Assembly (NCBI GenBank): GCA_937967645.1
Contig: CALBTT010000159.1
Location: 1 to 11,017 of the forward strand
DNA length: 11,017 nt
DNA from: an uncultured Zoogloea sp.
Lineage (GTDB): Bacteria; Pseudomonadota; Gammaproteobacteria; Burkholderiales; Rhodocyclaceae
Direction of reading: 5' to 3'
The translations under genes were made by a program, and so were the position numbers. The notes beneath the pieces are model-generated. The model was not told the origin of the DNA and made no database searches. It saw only the letters and a list, made by a program, of their open reading frames with translations. Numbering within the stretch: position 1 is the first letter of the stretch; the number at the start of each line of letters is the position of its first letter. Below, in pieces: positions 1 to 6,090 of this stretch.

Positions 1-40
1 TGATTCGTAACTGTAGTTCAGACGTGGGCTCTTCCGACCT
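1..40. other. Probable Illumina adapter contamination at contig end
   Basis: Bases 7-40 align without gaps to the TruSeq read-2/index adapter (orientation ending in GCTCTTCCGATCT) with 30 of 34 identities. They include an unbroken 12-base match (agttcagacgtg, 15-26) and a 10-base match (gctcttccga, 28-37). The four mismatches are at 9, 14, 27 and 38. The preceding six bases, 1-6, sit where the sample index lies in that adapter. The match ends at base 40 with the adapter's terminal CT, which is where an insert would begin. The adapter sequence is from memory. A match this long at the very edge of a contig is very unlikely by chance. Genuine genome sequence probably starts at 41. Confidence 0.9.
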
Positions 41-1420
41 CGGGGAGCGGTCGGCGCGGCGGGGCGCGGCACCGCGGACGTCGCGGCGGCCCTCGCTCTG
101 GCCGGCCAAGGGGCTGGCCGGGCGGCCGTCGTCACGGCGCTGTTCCCGGTCGAACCGACCGGCACCGCCGCCGAAGCCGCCGGAGGGACGCTTGTCACCG
201 AAGCGGCCGCCACCATTGCCACCGAAACCACGGCCGTCACGGCGGGGGCCGCCGGGGCGGCGGTCGTCGGCCGGCATGGTGCTGCGCGGCTCCAGACCGG
301 GCATGGTGTGCACGGCCAGGGGCTGGCGGGTGTAGCGTTCGATGGCGCGCAGCAGGCGCACATCACGGCGCTCGGCCAGGCTGATGGCGATGCCGCTGGA
401 GCCGCCACGGCCGGTACGGCCGATGCGGTGCACGTAGTCGGCTGCAACCTTCGGCAGGTCGTAGTTGATCACGTGGCTGATGCTGCGCACGTCGATGCCG
501 CGGGCGGCCACGTCGGTGGCGATCAGCACACGCAGATGGCCGCGACGCAGCTGGTCCAGGGTGCGGGTGCGCATGCGCTGGTTCATGTCACCGTGCAGGG
601 CGGCCACGGAATGGCCCTGGGATTCCAGGTTCAGGGTCAGGGCATCGGCGTCGCGCTTGGTGGCGGTGAACACGATGGCCTGTTCGACGCCCACGTCACG
701 CAGGATACCGTCCAGCAGGCGGTTCTTGTGGCTGATGTCGTCGGCCACCAGCAGGCGCTGTTCGATGTTCTCGTGGCGGGTCTGGGCCGAGGCGATCTCG
801 ATGCGCTCGGGGTCCTTCAGCAGGCGCTGCATCATGCGGGCGACCTGGCCATCGAGAGTGGCGGAGAAGAACAGGGTCTGGCGGTTGGCCGGCAGCTTGG
901 CCACGATGGCCTCGATGTCGTCCACGAAGCCCATGTCGAGCATGCGGTCGGCTTCGTCGAGGATCAGGATCTCAAGCCGGCCGAAGTCGATGCGGCCGCT
1001 GTTCATCTGGTCCATCAGGCGGCCGGGGGTGGCCACCAGGATTTCGTAGGGGCTGGACAGCAGCTTGTTCTGCACCGGGTAGGGCATGCCGCCGACCACG
1101 CTGACGGCCTTGGCGTAGCGCAGGTTCTTGCCGTAGCGCTTGGTGGCGTCGGTGACCTGCACGGCCAGCTCGCGGGTGGGGGTGAGCACCAGCACGCGGG
1201 GGCCACGGGCCTTGAGCGGGGACTCGATGGTCAGGCGCTGCAGGGAGGGCAGCATGAAGGCTGCGGTCTTGCCGGAGCCGGTCTGGCTGGAGACCACGAG
1301 ATCCTTGCCGGCGAGTGCGGCGGGGATGGCGGCCAGCTGGACGGAGGTGGGTTCGGTATAGCCGGCTTCGTTAACGGCTTTGACAATGTGCTCGGACAGG
1401 CCGAGGCTGGCGAAATCCAT
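41..1420 (-). CDS. rhlE: DEAD-box ATP-dependent RNA helicase, RhlE-like, 3' end cut off
   Basis: This is an ATP-dependent RNA helicase that would unwind short RNA duplexes in ribosome assembly or RNA decay, or in the cold. The 460 visible residues carry the whole family set: a Q-motif region (GYTEPTSVQ, 20-28), Walker A SQTGSGKT (45-52), PTRELA (81-86), TPGR (131-134), DEAD (155-158), SAT (186-188), the motif V stretch ATDVAARGID (301-310) and motif VI HRIGRTGRGG (331-340). Residues 388 onward form a basic Gly/Arg/Phe-rich tail (FGG, GRF, RRD repeats), probably disordered and RNA-binding. The ATG at 1418-1420 follows a good ribosome-binding site (AAGGAAG). The frame is still open at the left edge, but the bases beyond 41 look like adapter, so the true C-terminus is missing. 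E. coli RhlE is about 454 residues, so little may be lost. The symbol is by family resemblance; other RhlE/DeaD-group paralogues exist in betaproteobacteria. Confidence 0.93.
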
Positions 1421-1462
1421 GTTCGCTTCCTTATATCGTGTAGCAGGTGCGGTTCCCGCGAG

Positions 1463-1504
1463 AAAAAACGGCAACGTTCCGCTGCGCAGAAATGCGCGCG
1501 GAAC
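1463..1504 (-). promoter_or_regulatory. Leader hairpin plus T6 run upstream of helicase, possible attenuator
   Basis: On the minus strand the arms GTTCCGCGCGCA (1504-1493) and TGCGC-A-GCGGAAC (1488-1476) pair over 12 bp with one bulged A at 1483 and a TTTC loop. There are no mismatches. A 7-nt spacer (GTTGCCG) then leads to six consecutive T residues (1468-1463). The element ends 42 nt before the helicase ATG. The first eight bases of the 5' arm can also pair, with a one-base bulge, with CGCGGGAAC at 1460-1452, which would open the main hairpin. This could be an attenuator, a leader structure remodelled by the helicase, or a stabilising hairpin. The 7-nt spacer is longer than in a textbook intrinsic terminator. 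Confidence 0.5.
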
Positions 1505-1609
1505 AGGGGCGACCCTGAAGCTGCCAGGCTGGCATATCGGCACTAACCGATCAGGGGCACCTCTCGTCTGGTACGGGAGATATGAAGAGGGTCAGGGACG
1601 ATGTGACTT

Positions 1610-1628
1610 GGTGTAACCGCTTTACACC
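1610..1628. promoter_or_regulatory. Inverted repeat, candidate operator
   Basis: GGTGTAA (1610-1616) and TTACACC (1622-1628) form a perfect 7-bp inverted repeat with a 5-bp spacer (CCGCT). The centres of the half-sites are about 12 bp apart, so they would lie roughly on one face of the helix, as for a dimeric repressor. The repeat lies just downstream of the candidate minus-strand -10 at 1638-1643, where a bound protein would block helicase transcription. The binding protein cannot be named from sequence. The half-sites resemble a TyrR box, but the spacing is too short for one. Confidence 0.4.
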
Positions 1629-1637
1629 AGATCGACC

Positions 1638-1666
1638 ACTATAAATGGAAAAACGGTGAGGCACAA
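1638..1666 (-). promoter_or_regulatory. Candidate sigma-70 promoter for the helicase
   Basis: Read on the minus strand, TTGTGC (1666-1661) is followed after exactly 17 bp by TATAGT (1643-1638). The -10 matches the consensus at five of six positions. The -35 matches at only three, including the TTG. Transcription would begin near 1631 and give a leader of about 210 nt containing the hairpins described here. This is a pattern match in a relatively AT-rich stretch, with no independent support. Confidence 0.35.
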
Positions 1667-1740
1667 GAAAAATGTTGCGCCGCAAAATGCTGATATGACG
1701 CTGTCCGGTAGTCTGTGCAGCCGGGGCTGTGACACAGTAA

Positions 1741-1768
1741 TTGACATGGTCAGCCAGGGCGGTACCTT
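1741..1768 (+). promoter_or_regulatory. Weak candidate promoter for the zinc peptidase
   Basis: A perfect -35 hexamer TTGACA (1741-1746) is followed after 16 bp by TACCTT (1763-1768), a poor -10 with three of six consensus positions. The predicted start, near 1775, would leave a leader of about 50 nt to the ATG at 1824. An overlapping CTTGAAA (1766-1772), followed 10 bp later by CCCC, resembles a heat-shock (sigma-32) promoter, but that spacing is shorter than usual. Either reading is tentative. Confidence 0.25.
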
Positions 1769-1823
1769 GAAACCCTGTCTCACCCCGGTCACTGTTCACG
1801 CCTCATAGATAAAGGAACTGACG

Positions 1824-2684
1824 ATGCGTTTCGACAACAGCAGGGAAAGCGACAACATCGAGGATCGCCGGGGCGGCGGTGGTGGCGGCCTGCCCATTGG
1901 TGGCAAGGGCATCGGCCTCGGGACCATCGTGCTGGCCCTGGTGGCGATGTACTTCGGTGTCGATCCGAGCGTGGTGCTGAACCAGGCTGCGCTGGCGCCC
2001 CCGCCGCAGGCGGAGACCCGCTCCGCGGCGGCGCCTGCCAAAGACCCGGAAACCCGTTTCATCCGCCAGGTGCTGGGCGAGACCGAGGATACCTGGCAGC
2101 AGATCTTCAAGCTCAATGGCCGGGAGTACGTCGCACCGACCCTGGTGCTGTTCTCCGGTTCCACCCCCACGGCCTGTGGCACGGGGCAGGCGGCGATGGG
2201 GCCGTTCTACTGCCCGTCCGACCAGAAGGTCTATATCGACCTGTCCTTCTACCAGGAGTTGAAGAGCCGCTTCAAGGCGCCCGGTGATTTTGCCCAGGCC
2301 TACGTGATCGCCCATGAGGTCGGCCATCATGTGCAGAACCTGCTCGGGATCTCCGGCAAGGTGATGGCAGCGCGCAGCCGGGCCAGCGAGAAGGAGTCGA
2401 ATGCCCTGTCGGTCCGGCTGGAACTGCAGGCCGACTGCCTGGCCGGCGTATGGGCGCAGAACGCCGACAAGGCCCGCGCCATCCTCGAGGCGGGCGACGT
2501 GGAGGAGGCCCTGCGCGCCGCCACCGCCATTGGTGATGATGCCCTGCAGAAGCAGGCCAGGGGCTTCGCGGTGCCCGACAGCTTCACCCACGGCAGTTCG
2601 GAGCAGCGCGTGCGCTGGTTCAAGCGCGGCATGGAGAGCGGCCAGCTGGGGGCCTGCAACACCTTCCAGGCAAAGATGCTGTGA
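1824..2684 (+). CDS. ypfJ: Neutral zinc metallopeptidase, YpfJ family, membrane-anchored
   Basis: This 286-residue protein matches the YpfJ/Zn_peptidase family in length and layout (E. coli YpfJ is about 287 residues). It has a short charged N-terminus, a glycine run (17-22), one hydrophobic segment (about 28-50) that probably anchors it in the inner membrane, a variable Ala/Pro linker (55-75), then the catalytic domain. The zinc site is HEVGH (164-168), with the downstream conserved block ELQADCLAGVW (200-210) likely giving the third ligand. Cysteines at 118 and 130 could form a disulfide if the domain faces the periplasm. The ATG follows AAAGGA (1811-1816) at good spacing. The cellular substrate of this family is not well established, so the protease activity is inferred from motifs. 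The gene stands alone on the plus strand and converges on the VOC gene. Confidence 0.92.
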   Translation: MRFDNSRESDNIEDRRGGGGGGLPIGGKGIGLGTIVLALVAMYFGVDPSVVLNQAALAPPPQAETRSAAAPAKDPETRFIRQVLGETEDTWQQIFKLNGREYVAPTLVLFSGSTPTACGTGQAAMGPFYCPSDQKVYIDLSFYQELKSRFKAPGDFAQAYVIAHEVGHHVQNLLGISGKVMAARSRASEKESNALSVRLELQADCLAGVWAQNADKARAILEAGDVEEALRAATAIGDDALQKQARGFAVPDSFTHGSSEQRVRWFKRGMESGQLGACNTFQAKML

Positions 2685-2697
2685 TGCCGTAAACGGC

Positions 2698-2733
2698 GGT
2701 GGGCCGGCCCTTCCGCACGAAGGCCGGCCCACC
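2698..2733. terminator. Strong hairpin between convergent genes, probable bidirectional terminator
   Basis: Arms at 2698-2713 and 2719-2733 pair over 15 bp with one bulged C and a CGCAC loop. The stem is very GC-rich (GGTGGGCCGGC type). It begins 13 bp after the stop of the plus-strand peptidase and ends 16 bp before the stop of the minus-strand VOC gene, the usual place for a shared terminator. Neither side has a T run, so it is not a textbook intrinsic terminator. It may act as an mRNA 3'-end stabiliser or need Rho. Confidence 0.6.
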
Positions 2734-2749
2734 GGGATGCTGCGCAGGA

Positions 2750-3223
2750 TCAGCCGGCCAGCTTGGCGAAGGCCTCGATCACTTCGGGCGGCGCCTGGAC
2801 CAGCTCGACCAGCACGCCTTCACCGCCGATGGGGAATTCTTCGTTGCCCTTGGGGTGGAGGAAGGTGATGTCGTAGCCGGCCGCGCCCTTGCGGATGCCG
2901 CCGGGGGCAAAGCGCACGCCGTTGGCGGTGAGCCACTCGACGGCCTTGGGCAGGTCGTCGATCCACAGGCCCACGTGATTCAGCGGGGTGGTGTGCACGG
3001 CGGGCTTCTTCTCGGGGTCGAGGGGCTGCATCAGGTCCACTTCGACCTTGAACGGGCCCTTGCCCATGGCGGTGATGTCTTCGTCGACGTTCTCGCGTTC
3101 CGACTTGAAGGTGCCGGTGACTTCCAGGCCGAACATGTCCACCCACAGGGTGCGCAGGCGGTCCTTGGACGGGCCGCCGATGGCGATCTGCTGGACGCCG
3201 AGAACTTTGAATGGTCTTGTCAT
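2750..3223 (-). CDS. VOC-superfamily protein (glyoxalase I / epimerase-like)
   Basis: This complete 157-residue protein has the vicinal-oxygen-chelate fold, as two beta-alpha-beta-beta-beta modules (about 7-66 and 80-145). Candidate metal ligands by eye are Q12 (VQQIAIGG), E61 (KVEVDLMQP), H83 (LNHVGLWIDD) and E140 (GVLVELVQ). This Q/E/H/E set resembles human glyoxalase I rather than the H/E/H/E set of E. coli GloA. The C-terminal HPKG...GVLVELVQAP stretch is common to lactoylglutathione lyases and methylmalonyl-CoA epimerases, so the substrate cannot be fixed. The neighbouring acyl-CoA mutase makes epimerase tempting, but the genes are 6 kb apart and on opposite strands. The ATG at 3221-3223 has GGAGG 12 nt upstream, a rather long spacing. 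The gene lies 84 bp after the response regulator on the same strand, so read-through from that operon is possible. Confidence 0.85.
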   Translation of the reverse strand: MTRPFKVLGVQQIAIGGPSKDRLRTLWVDMFGLEVTGTFKSERENVDEDITAMGKGPFKVEVDLMQPLDPEKKPAVHTTPLNHVGLWIDDLPKAVEWLTANGVRFAPGGIRKGAAGYDITFLHPKGNEEFPIGGEGVLVELVQAPPEVIEAFAKLAG

Positions 3224-3235
3224 GATTTGGGTTTC

Positions 3236-3249
3236 CCTCCTAAAGGAGG
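3236..3249 (-). promoter_or_regulatory. Ribosome-binding site of the VOC gene within a short palindrome
   Basis: CCTCC (3236-3240) and GGAGG (3245-3249) flank TAAA. On the minus-strand mRNA this gives CCUCC-UUUA-GGAGG, a 5-bp stem whose 3' arm is the only Shine-Dalgarno-like sequence before the VOC start. If the stem forms, the ribosome-binding site is masked. The stem is short but has four G-C pairs. Because the palindrome places GGAGG on both strands, it may also be coincidental. Confidence 0.35.
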
Positions 3250-3275
3250 CGCCATTTTACGGGACGATACGCAGC

Positions 3276-3300
3276 CGTAGGGGCACCATGCGCCCTTACG
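3276..3300 (-). terminator. Weak hairpin after the response regulator
   Basis: Between the response-regulator stop and the VOC gene, arms at 3276-3284 and 3292-3300 pair over nine positions around a 7-nt loop. One pair is a G-T wobble on the plus strand and becomes an A-C mismatch on the minus strand, which is the relevant transcript. No T run follows. At best it is a partial terminator, and the VOC gene may be partly co-transcribed with the signalling operon. Confidence 0.25.
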
Positions 3301-3307
3301 TCCGTCC

Positions 3308-4027
3308 TTACTCCCATTCCACGCTGGCGCACAGCAGGTAGCCGGCGCCGTAAACCGTCTTGATGATCTTCGGGTCCTGCGGGTCGTCCTCCAGCTTGCG
3401 GCGCAGGCGCGAGATGCGCACGTCGATGCTGCGGTCGAAGGGGTCGAGGTCGCGTTCGCCGATCAATTGTTCCCGGGTCAGGATCTTGTTGGGCTTGCGC
3501 AGCAGGGTCTGCAGCAGGGCGGCCTCGGCCGCCGACAGGGAGATCTCGCGCCCGTCGTCGGCGCTGAGGTTGAGCCGGCCGATGTCGAAGTGCCAGCCGG
3601 AGAAGCGCGCCCCGGTCTGCCCGGTGGGTTCGCTGGCCGCGGCCTTCTGGTAGCGACGCAGGATGGAGCGGACCCGGGCCACCAGCTCGCGGGGCTCGAA
3701 GGGCTTGACCAGGTAGTCGTCGGCACCCAGCTCGAGGCCCAGCACGCGGTCGGTCAGGCCGTCGCGGCCGGTCAGGATCAGGGCCGCGCAGGGGTGCTGC
3801 TCCTGCAACTCGCGGAGCACCTGCAGGCCGTCCATGTCGGGCAGGCCCAGGTCGAGGATGGCCAGCTCGGGCTGGGCCCGGCGGGTGCGCGAGAGCAGGG
3901 CCCGGCCGGTGGCGAAGGTCTCGCTGCGGAAGCCGTACTCGCCGAGGGTGTCGGCGATCAGGCGGGCGATGTCGGCTTCATCCTCGACGATGAAGATCAG
4001 GGGGCTGTCCTTGTCGGTGGTGGTCAT
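3308..4027 (-). CDS. OmpR/PhoB-family two-component response regulator
   Basis: This complete 239-residue DNA-binding regulator has an N-terminal receiver (about 9-122) with the acidic pair E15/D16, phosphoacceptor D59 (AILDLGLPD), T86 and K108 (VKPF), all intact. The C-terminal winged helix (about 140-236) shows the usual ALLQTLLRKPNKILTREQL and DVRISRLRRKLEDDP stretches and ends with the KTVYGAGYLL wing. It would be phosphorylated by the kinase encoded just upstream, whose TGA overlaps this ATG (ATGA, 4024-4027), which points to translational coupling. A weak GGAG also lies 11 nt before the start. The gene is last in the signalling cluster. Target genes cannot be read from the sequence. Confidence 0.93.
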   Translation of the reverse strand: MTTTDKDSPLIFIVEDEADIARLIADTLGEYGFRSETFATGRALLSRTRRAQPELAILDLGLPDMDGLQVLRELQEQHPCAALILTGRDGLTDRVLGLELGADDYLVKPFEPRELVARVRSILRRYQKAAASEPTGQTGARFSGWHFDIGRLNLSADDGREISLSAAEAALLQTLLRKPNKILTREQLIGERDLDPFDRSIDVRISRLRRKLEDDPQDPKIIKTVYGAGYLLCASVEWE

Positions 4028-6090
4028 GGTGCCGGGGTCTCCGGATATTCAAGGGCGGCGAGAACTGCGCCGAGGCTGGCCCGGTCGAAGGGCTTGCGCA
4101 GGGTGGGGATGTCCGGGCTGCCCGGTGTGGCGTCGCCGGTGGCATAGCCGGTGATCAGCAGGATCGGCAGCTGCGGCCGCAGGGCCCGGGCAGAGGCGGC
4201 CAGCTCGCGCCCGCCCATGCCGGGCATCACCGTGTCGGAGACCAGCAGGGCGATGTCCTCGACGGCTGCGAGCATGCCCAGGGCTTCCAGGCCGTTGCTC
4301 GCTTCGATCACCGGAAAGCCCAGCTCGGTGAGTTGCTGGCGGATCACCTTGCGCACTTCCGGTTCGTCCTCGACCAGCAGGGTCAGCCGCTGTCCGGTGC
4401 CGGCCAGGGCGGCAGGGCCACGGGGGGCGGCCGGGGTCGCCGGCGGGGCATCCGTCATCGGCACGATGAAGCGCACGTTGGTGCCCTTGCCCGGGGTGCT
4501 GAGGATGCGGATGTTGCCGCCCGACTGGCGGATGAAGCCATACACCATGGCCAGCCCGAGGCCGCTGCCGGCGCCGAAGGCCTTGGTGGTGAAGAAGGGC
4601 TCGAAGAGGCGGGGCAGCAGCTCGGGGGCGATGCCGGTGCCGCTGTCCGACACGTCGAACTGGACGTAGTCGCCGGCCGGCACCTCGACCAGCAGCGCGA
4701 GGCTGGGTGACACATGGCGGCGCGCCAGGGCGAGGGTCAGGGTGCCCCCCTCGGGCATCGCGTCGCGGGCGTTGATGGCCAGGTTGAGCAGGGCGTTCTC
4801 GAGCTGGTGCGGGTCCACCAGGGCGTAGAGCTTCTCGGTGGGGAGCTCCAGCTGGATGTCGATGCGCTCGGTGAGGGAGCGGGACAGCAGCTGGGTCATG
4901 CCATGCACCAGGGCGCCGACCTCGACCGGGCTGGGTGCCAGCGGCTGCTGGCGCGAGAAGGTGAGCAGGCGGCGGATCAGCTCGGTGCCGCGCCGCGCCG
5001 CCGACAGGGCCGGCTCGAGGTAGTCCTCGAAGCCCTGGTGGGCGGGGAGCTTGTCGCGCAGGGTGTGCAGGTTGCCGGTGATGATGGTGAGCAGGTTGTT
5101 GAAGTCATGGGCGATGCCGCCGGTGAGCTGGCCCACGGCCTCCATCTTCTGGGCCTGGATCAGGGCGGCCTGGCTGGCCTTCTGCTCGGTGATGTCGATG
5201 GATAGCACGAAGAAGCCCTGCACGCCGCCGGCGATCGAGGCCTCCGGCACGACGGCGCTGCGGGCATAGACCTGCCGCCCGGAGGCGCTGGTGCGGGAGT
5301 ACTCGTAGCTGACCTGCTCGCCGGTACCGGCCTGGTCCAGGTAGGGCTTGATCTGGGCGTAGGCCTCGGCGCCGAAGACCTCGGCGATGCTGCGGCCGAC
5401 GATGCTGTCCTTGTCCAGACCGAACCACTCGGCATAGCCCTTGTTGGCGAAGCGGTAGCGCTCGCCGGCATCCACGTAGGCGATCAGGGCCGGGATGGCA
5501 TCCATGATCAGGCGCAGGCGCTCCTCGCTGCGGGCCAGCTGGGCGGCCACGTTGTCGAGGCGGGTGGTGGCGGCTTCGAGCTCGGCCGTGCGGGCGTGGA
5601 CGCGGTCTTCCAGCTCGGCGTTCTGGCGCTCGATGAGCTGCTCGTAGCGCCGCTGCTCGGTGATGTCGGTCCACAGGGTGACGAAGCCCAGGTTGGGAAT
5701 GGGTACCCCGCGCACCGCCAGGACCTGGCCATTGGGGCGGGTGCGCTCCACGTGGTGCGGCTGGAAGGCCCGCACGGCGGCCATGCGTTCGGCCACGATG
5801 CGCTCGATCTCGTCGGGGGCGAGGCCGCCGTTGCCGTACTCGCCGCGCTGGAGGTTGAAGCGGACGAAGTCTTCAAAGGGGGTGCCGACCCGCACCATGT
5901 CCTCGGGGAAGTCGAGGAGGCGCAGCATGGCCTTGTTCCAGGTGACCAGCCGCGGCGCGGCGTCGAACACCGCGATGGCCTGGTCGAGGAGGTCGAAGCC
6001 GGCCAGCAGCAGGTCGTAGCGGCGCAGCGCTTCGGGGCTGCCGGGCCGGGCGACGGGGGCCGGGGTGGGGGGCGTGATGCGGGCGATCAT
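4024..6090 (-). CDS. PAS-PAS hybrid sensor histidine kinase with C-terminal receiver
   Basis: This 688-residue signalling kinase has no obvious transmembrane segment and so is probably cytoplasmic. In order it has a PAS domain of the PAS_7 kind (about 25-145, with the typical RGEYGNGG at 82-89), a coiled coil (146-192), a second PAS (193-305), a dimerisation/phosphoacceptor domain with H328 in GGIAHDFNNLL, an ATPase domain with N-box N440, the D482 motif (DSGTGIAP) and GSGLGLAMVYGF (508-519), and a receiver (about 568-685) with D619 and K666. No HPt domain is visible. The start is set by ATG 6088-6090, which overlaps the upstream TGA as ATGA. No Shine-Dalgarno is seen, which fits translational coupling. 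An in-frame extension to 6621 is only a shadow inside the EAL coding region. Signal and cofactor are unknown. Its probable partner is the next gene. Confidence 0.92.
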   Translation of the reverse strand: MIARITPPTPAPVARPGSPEALRRYDLLLAGFDLLDQAIAVFDAAPRLVTWNKAMLRLLDFPEDMVRVGTPFEDFVRFNLQRGEYGNGGLAPDEIERIVAERMAAVRAFQPHHVERTRPNGQVLAVRGVPIPNLGFVTLWTDITEQRRYEQLIERQNAELEDRVHARTAELEAATTRLDNVAAQLARSEERLRLIMDAIPALIAYVDAGERYRFANKGYAEWFGLDKDSIVGRSIAEVFGAEAYAQIKPYLDQAGTGEQVSYEYSRTSASGRQVYARSAVVPEASIAGGVQGFFVLSIDITEQKASQAALIQAQKMEAVGQLTGGIAHDFNNLLTIITGNLHTLRDKLPAHQGFEDYLEPALSAARRGTELIRRLLTFSRQQPLAPSPVEVGALVHGMTQLLSRSLTERIDIQLELPTEKLYALVDPHQLENALLNLAINARDAMPEGGTLTLALARRHVSPSLALLVEVPAGDYVQFDVSDSGTGIAPELLPRLFEPFFTTKAFGAGSGLGLAMVYGFIRQSGGNIRILSTPGKGTNVRFIVPMTDAPPATPAAPRGPAALAGTGQRLTLLVEDEPEVRKVIRQQLTELGFPVIEASNGLEALGMLAAVEDIALLVSDTVMPGMGGRELAASARALRPQLPILLITGYATGDATPGSPDIPTLRKPFDRASLGAVLAALEYPETPAP

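Larger units (their letters stand above)
1421..1823. other. Divergent intergenic region, helicase / zinc peptidase
   Basis: This gap of 403 bases is visibly less GC-rich than its surroundings and has no convincing gene. It separates the minus-strand helicase from the plus-strand peptidase, so it must hold both promoters. Contents described separately are a 12-bp hairpin with a T6 run in the helicase leader (1463-1504), an inverted repeat (1610-1628), a candidate minus-strand promoter (1638-1666) and a weak plus-strand promoter (1741-1768). A smaller perfect 5-bp stem, ATCGG/CCGAT, lies at 1536-1551. A 7-bp stem at 1561-1579 has one wobble pair on the plus strand, which becomes a mismatch on the minus strand. 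If the minus promoter is real, the helicase leader is about 210 nt, long enough for regulation at the RNA level. Confidence 0.7.

Noticed and set aside
24..335. Plus-strand ORF of 103 codons at the left edge
   Set aside because: It begins inside the adapter-like sequence and lies antisense to the helicase's Gly/Arg tail. It has an Arg/Pro/Ser composition typical of out-of-frame GC-rich DNA.
308..1546. 412-codon plus-strand ORF
   Set aside because: It is antisense to the conserved helicase motifs, with a low-complexity Gly/Ala/His/Val/Gln composition. It is a shadow of high-GC codon use.
1610..1628. TyrR-box identity for the inverted repeat
   Set aside because: A TyrR box is TGTAAA-N6-TTTACA. 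Here the half-sites are closer together and one lacks the final A, so only a generic operator call is justified.
1803..2732. 309-codon minus-strand ORF opposite the zinc peptidase
   Set aside because: The plus strand encodes an intact HEVGH peptidase with a good ribosome-binding site. The antisense frame has no recognisable motif.
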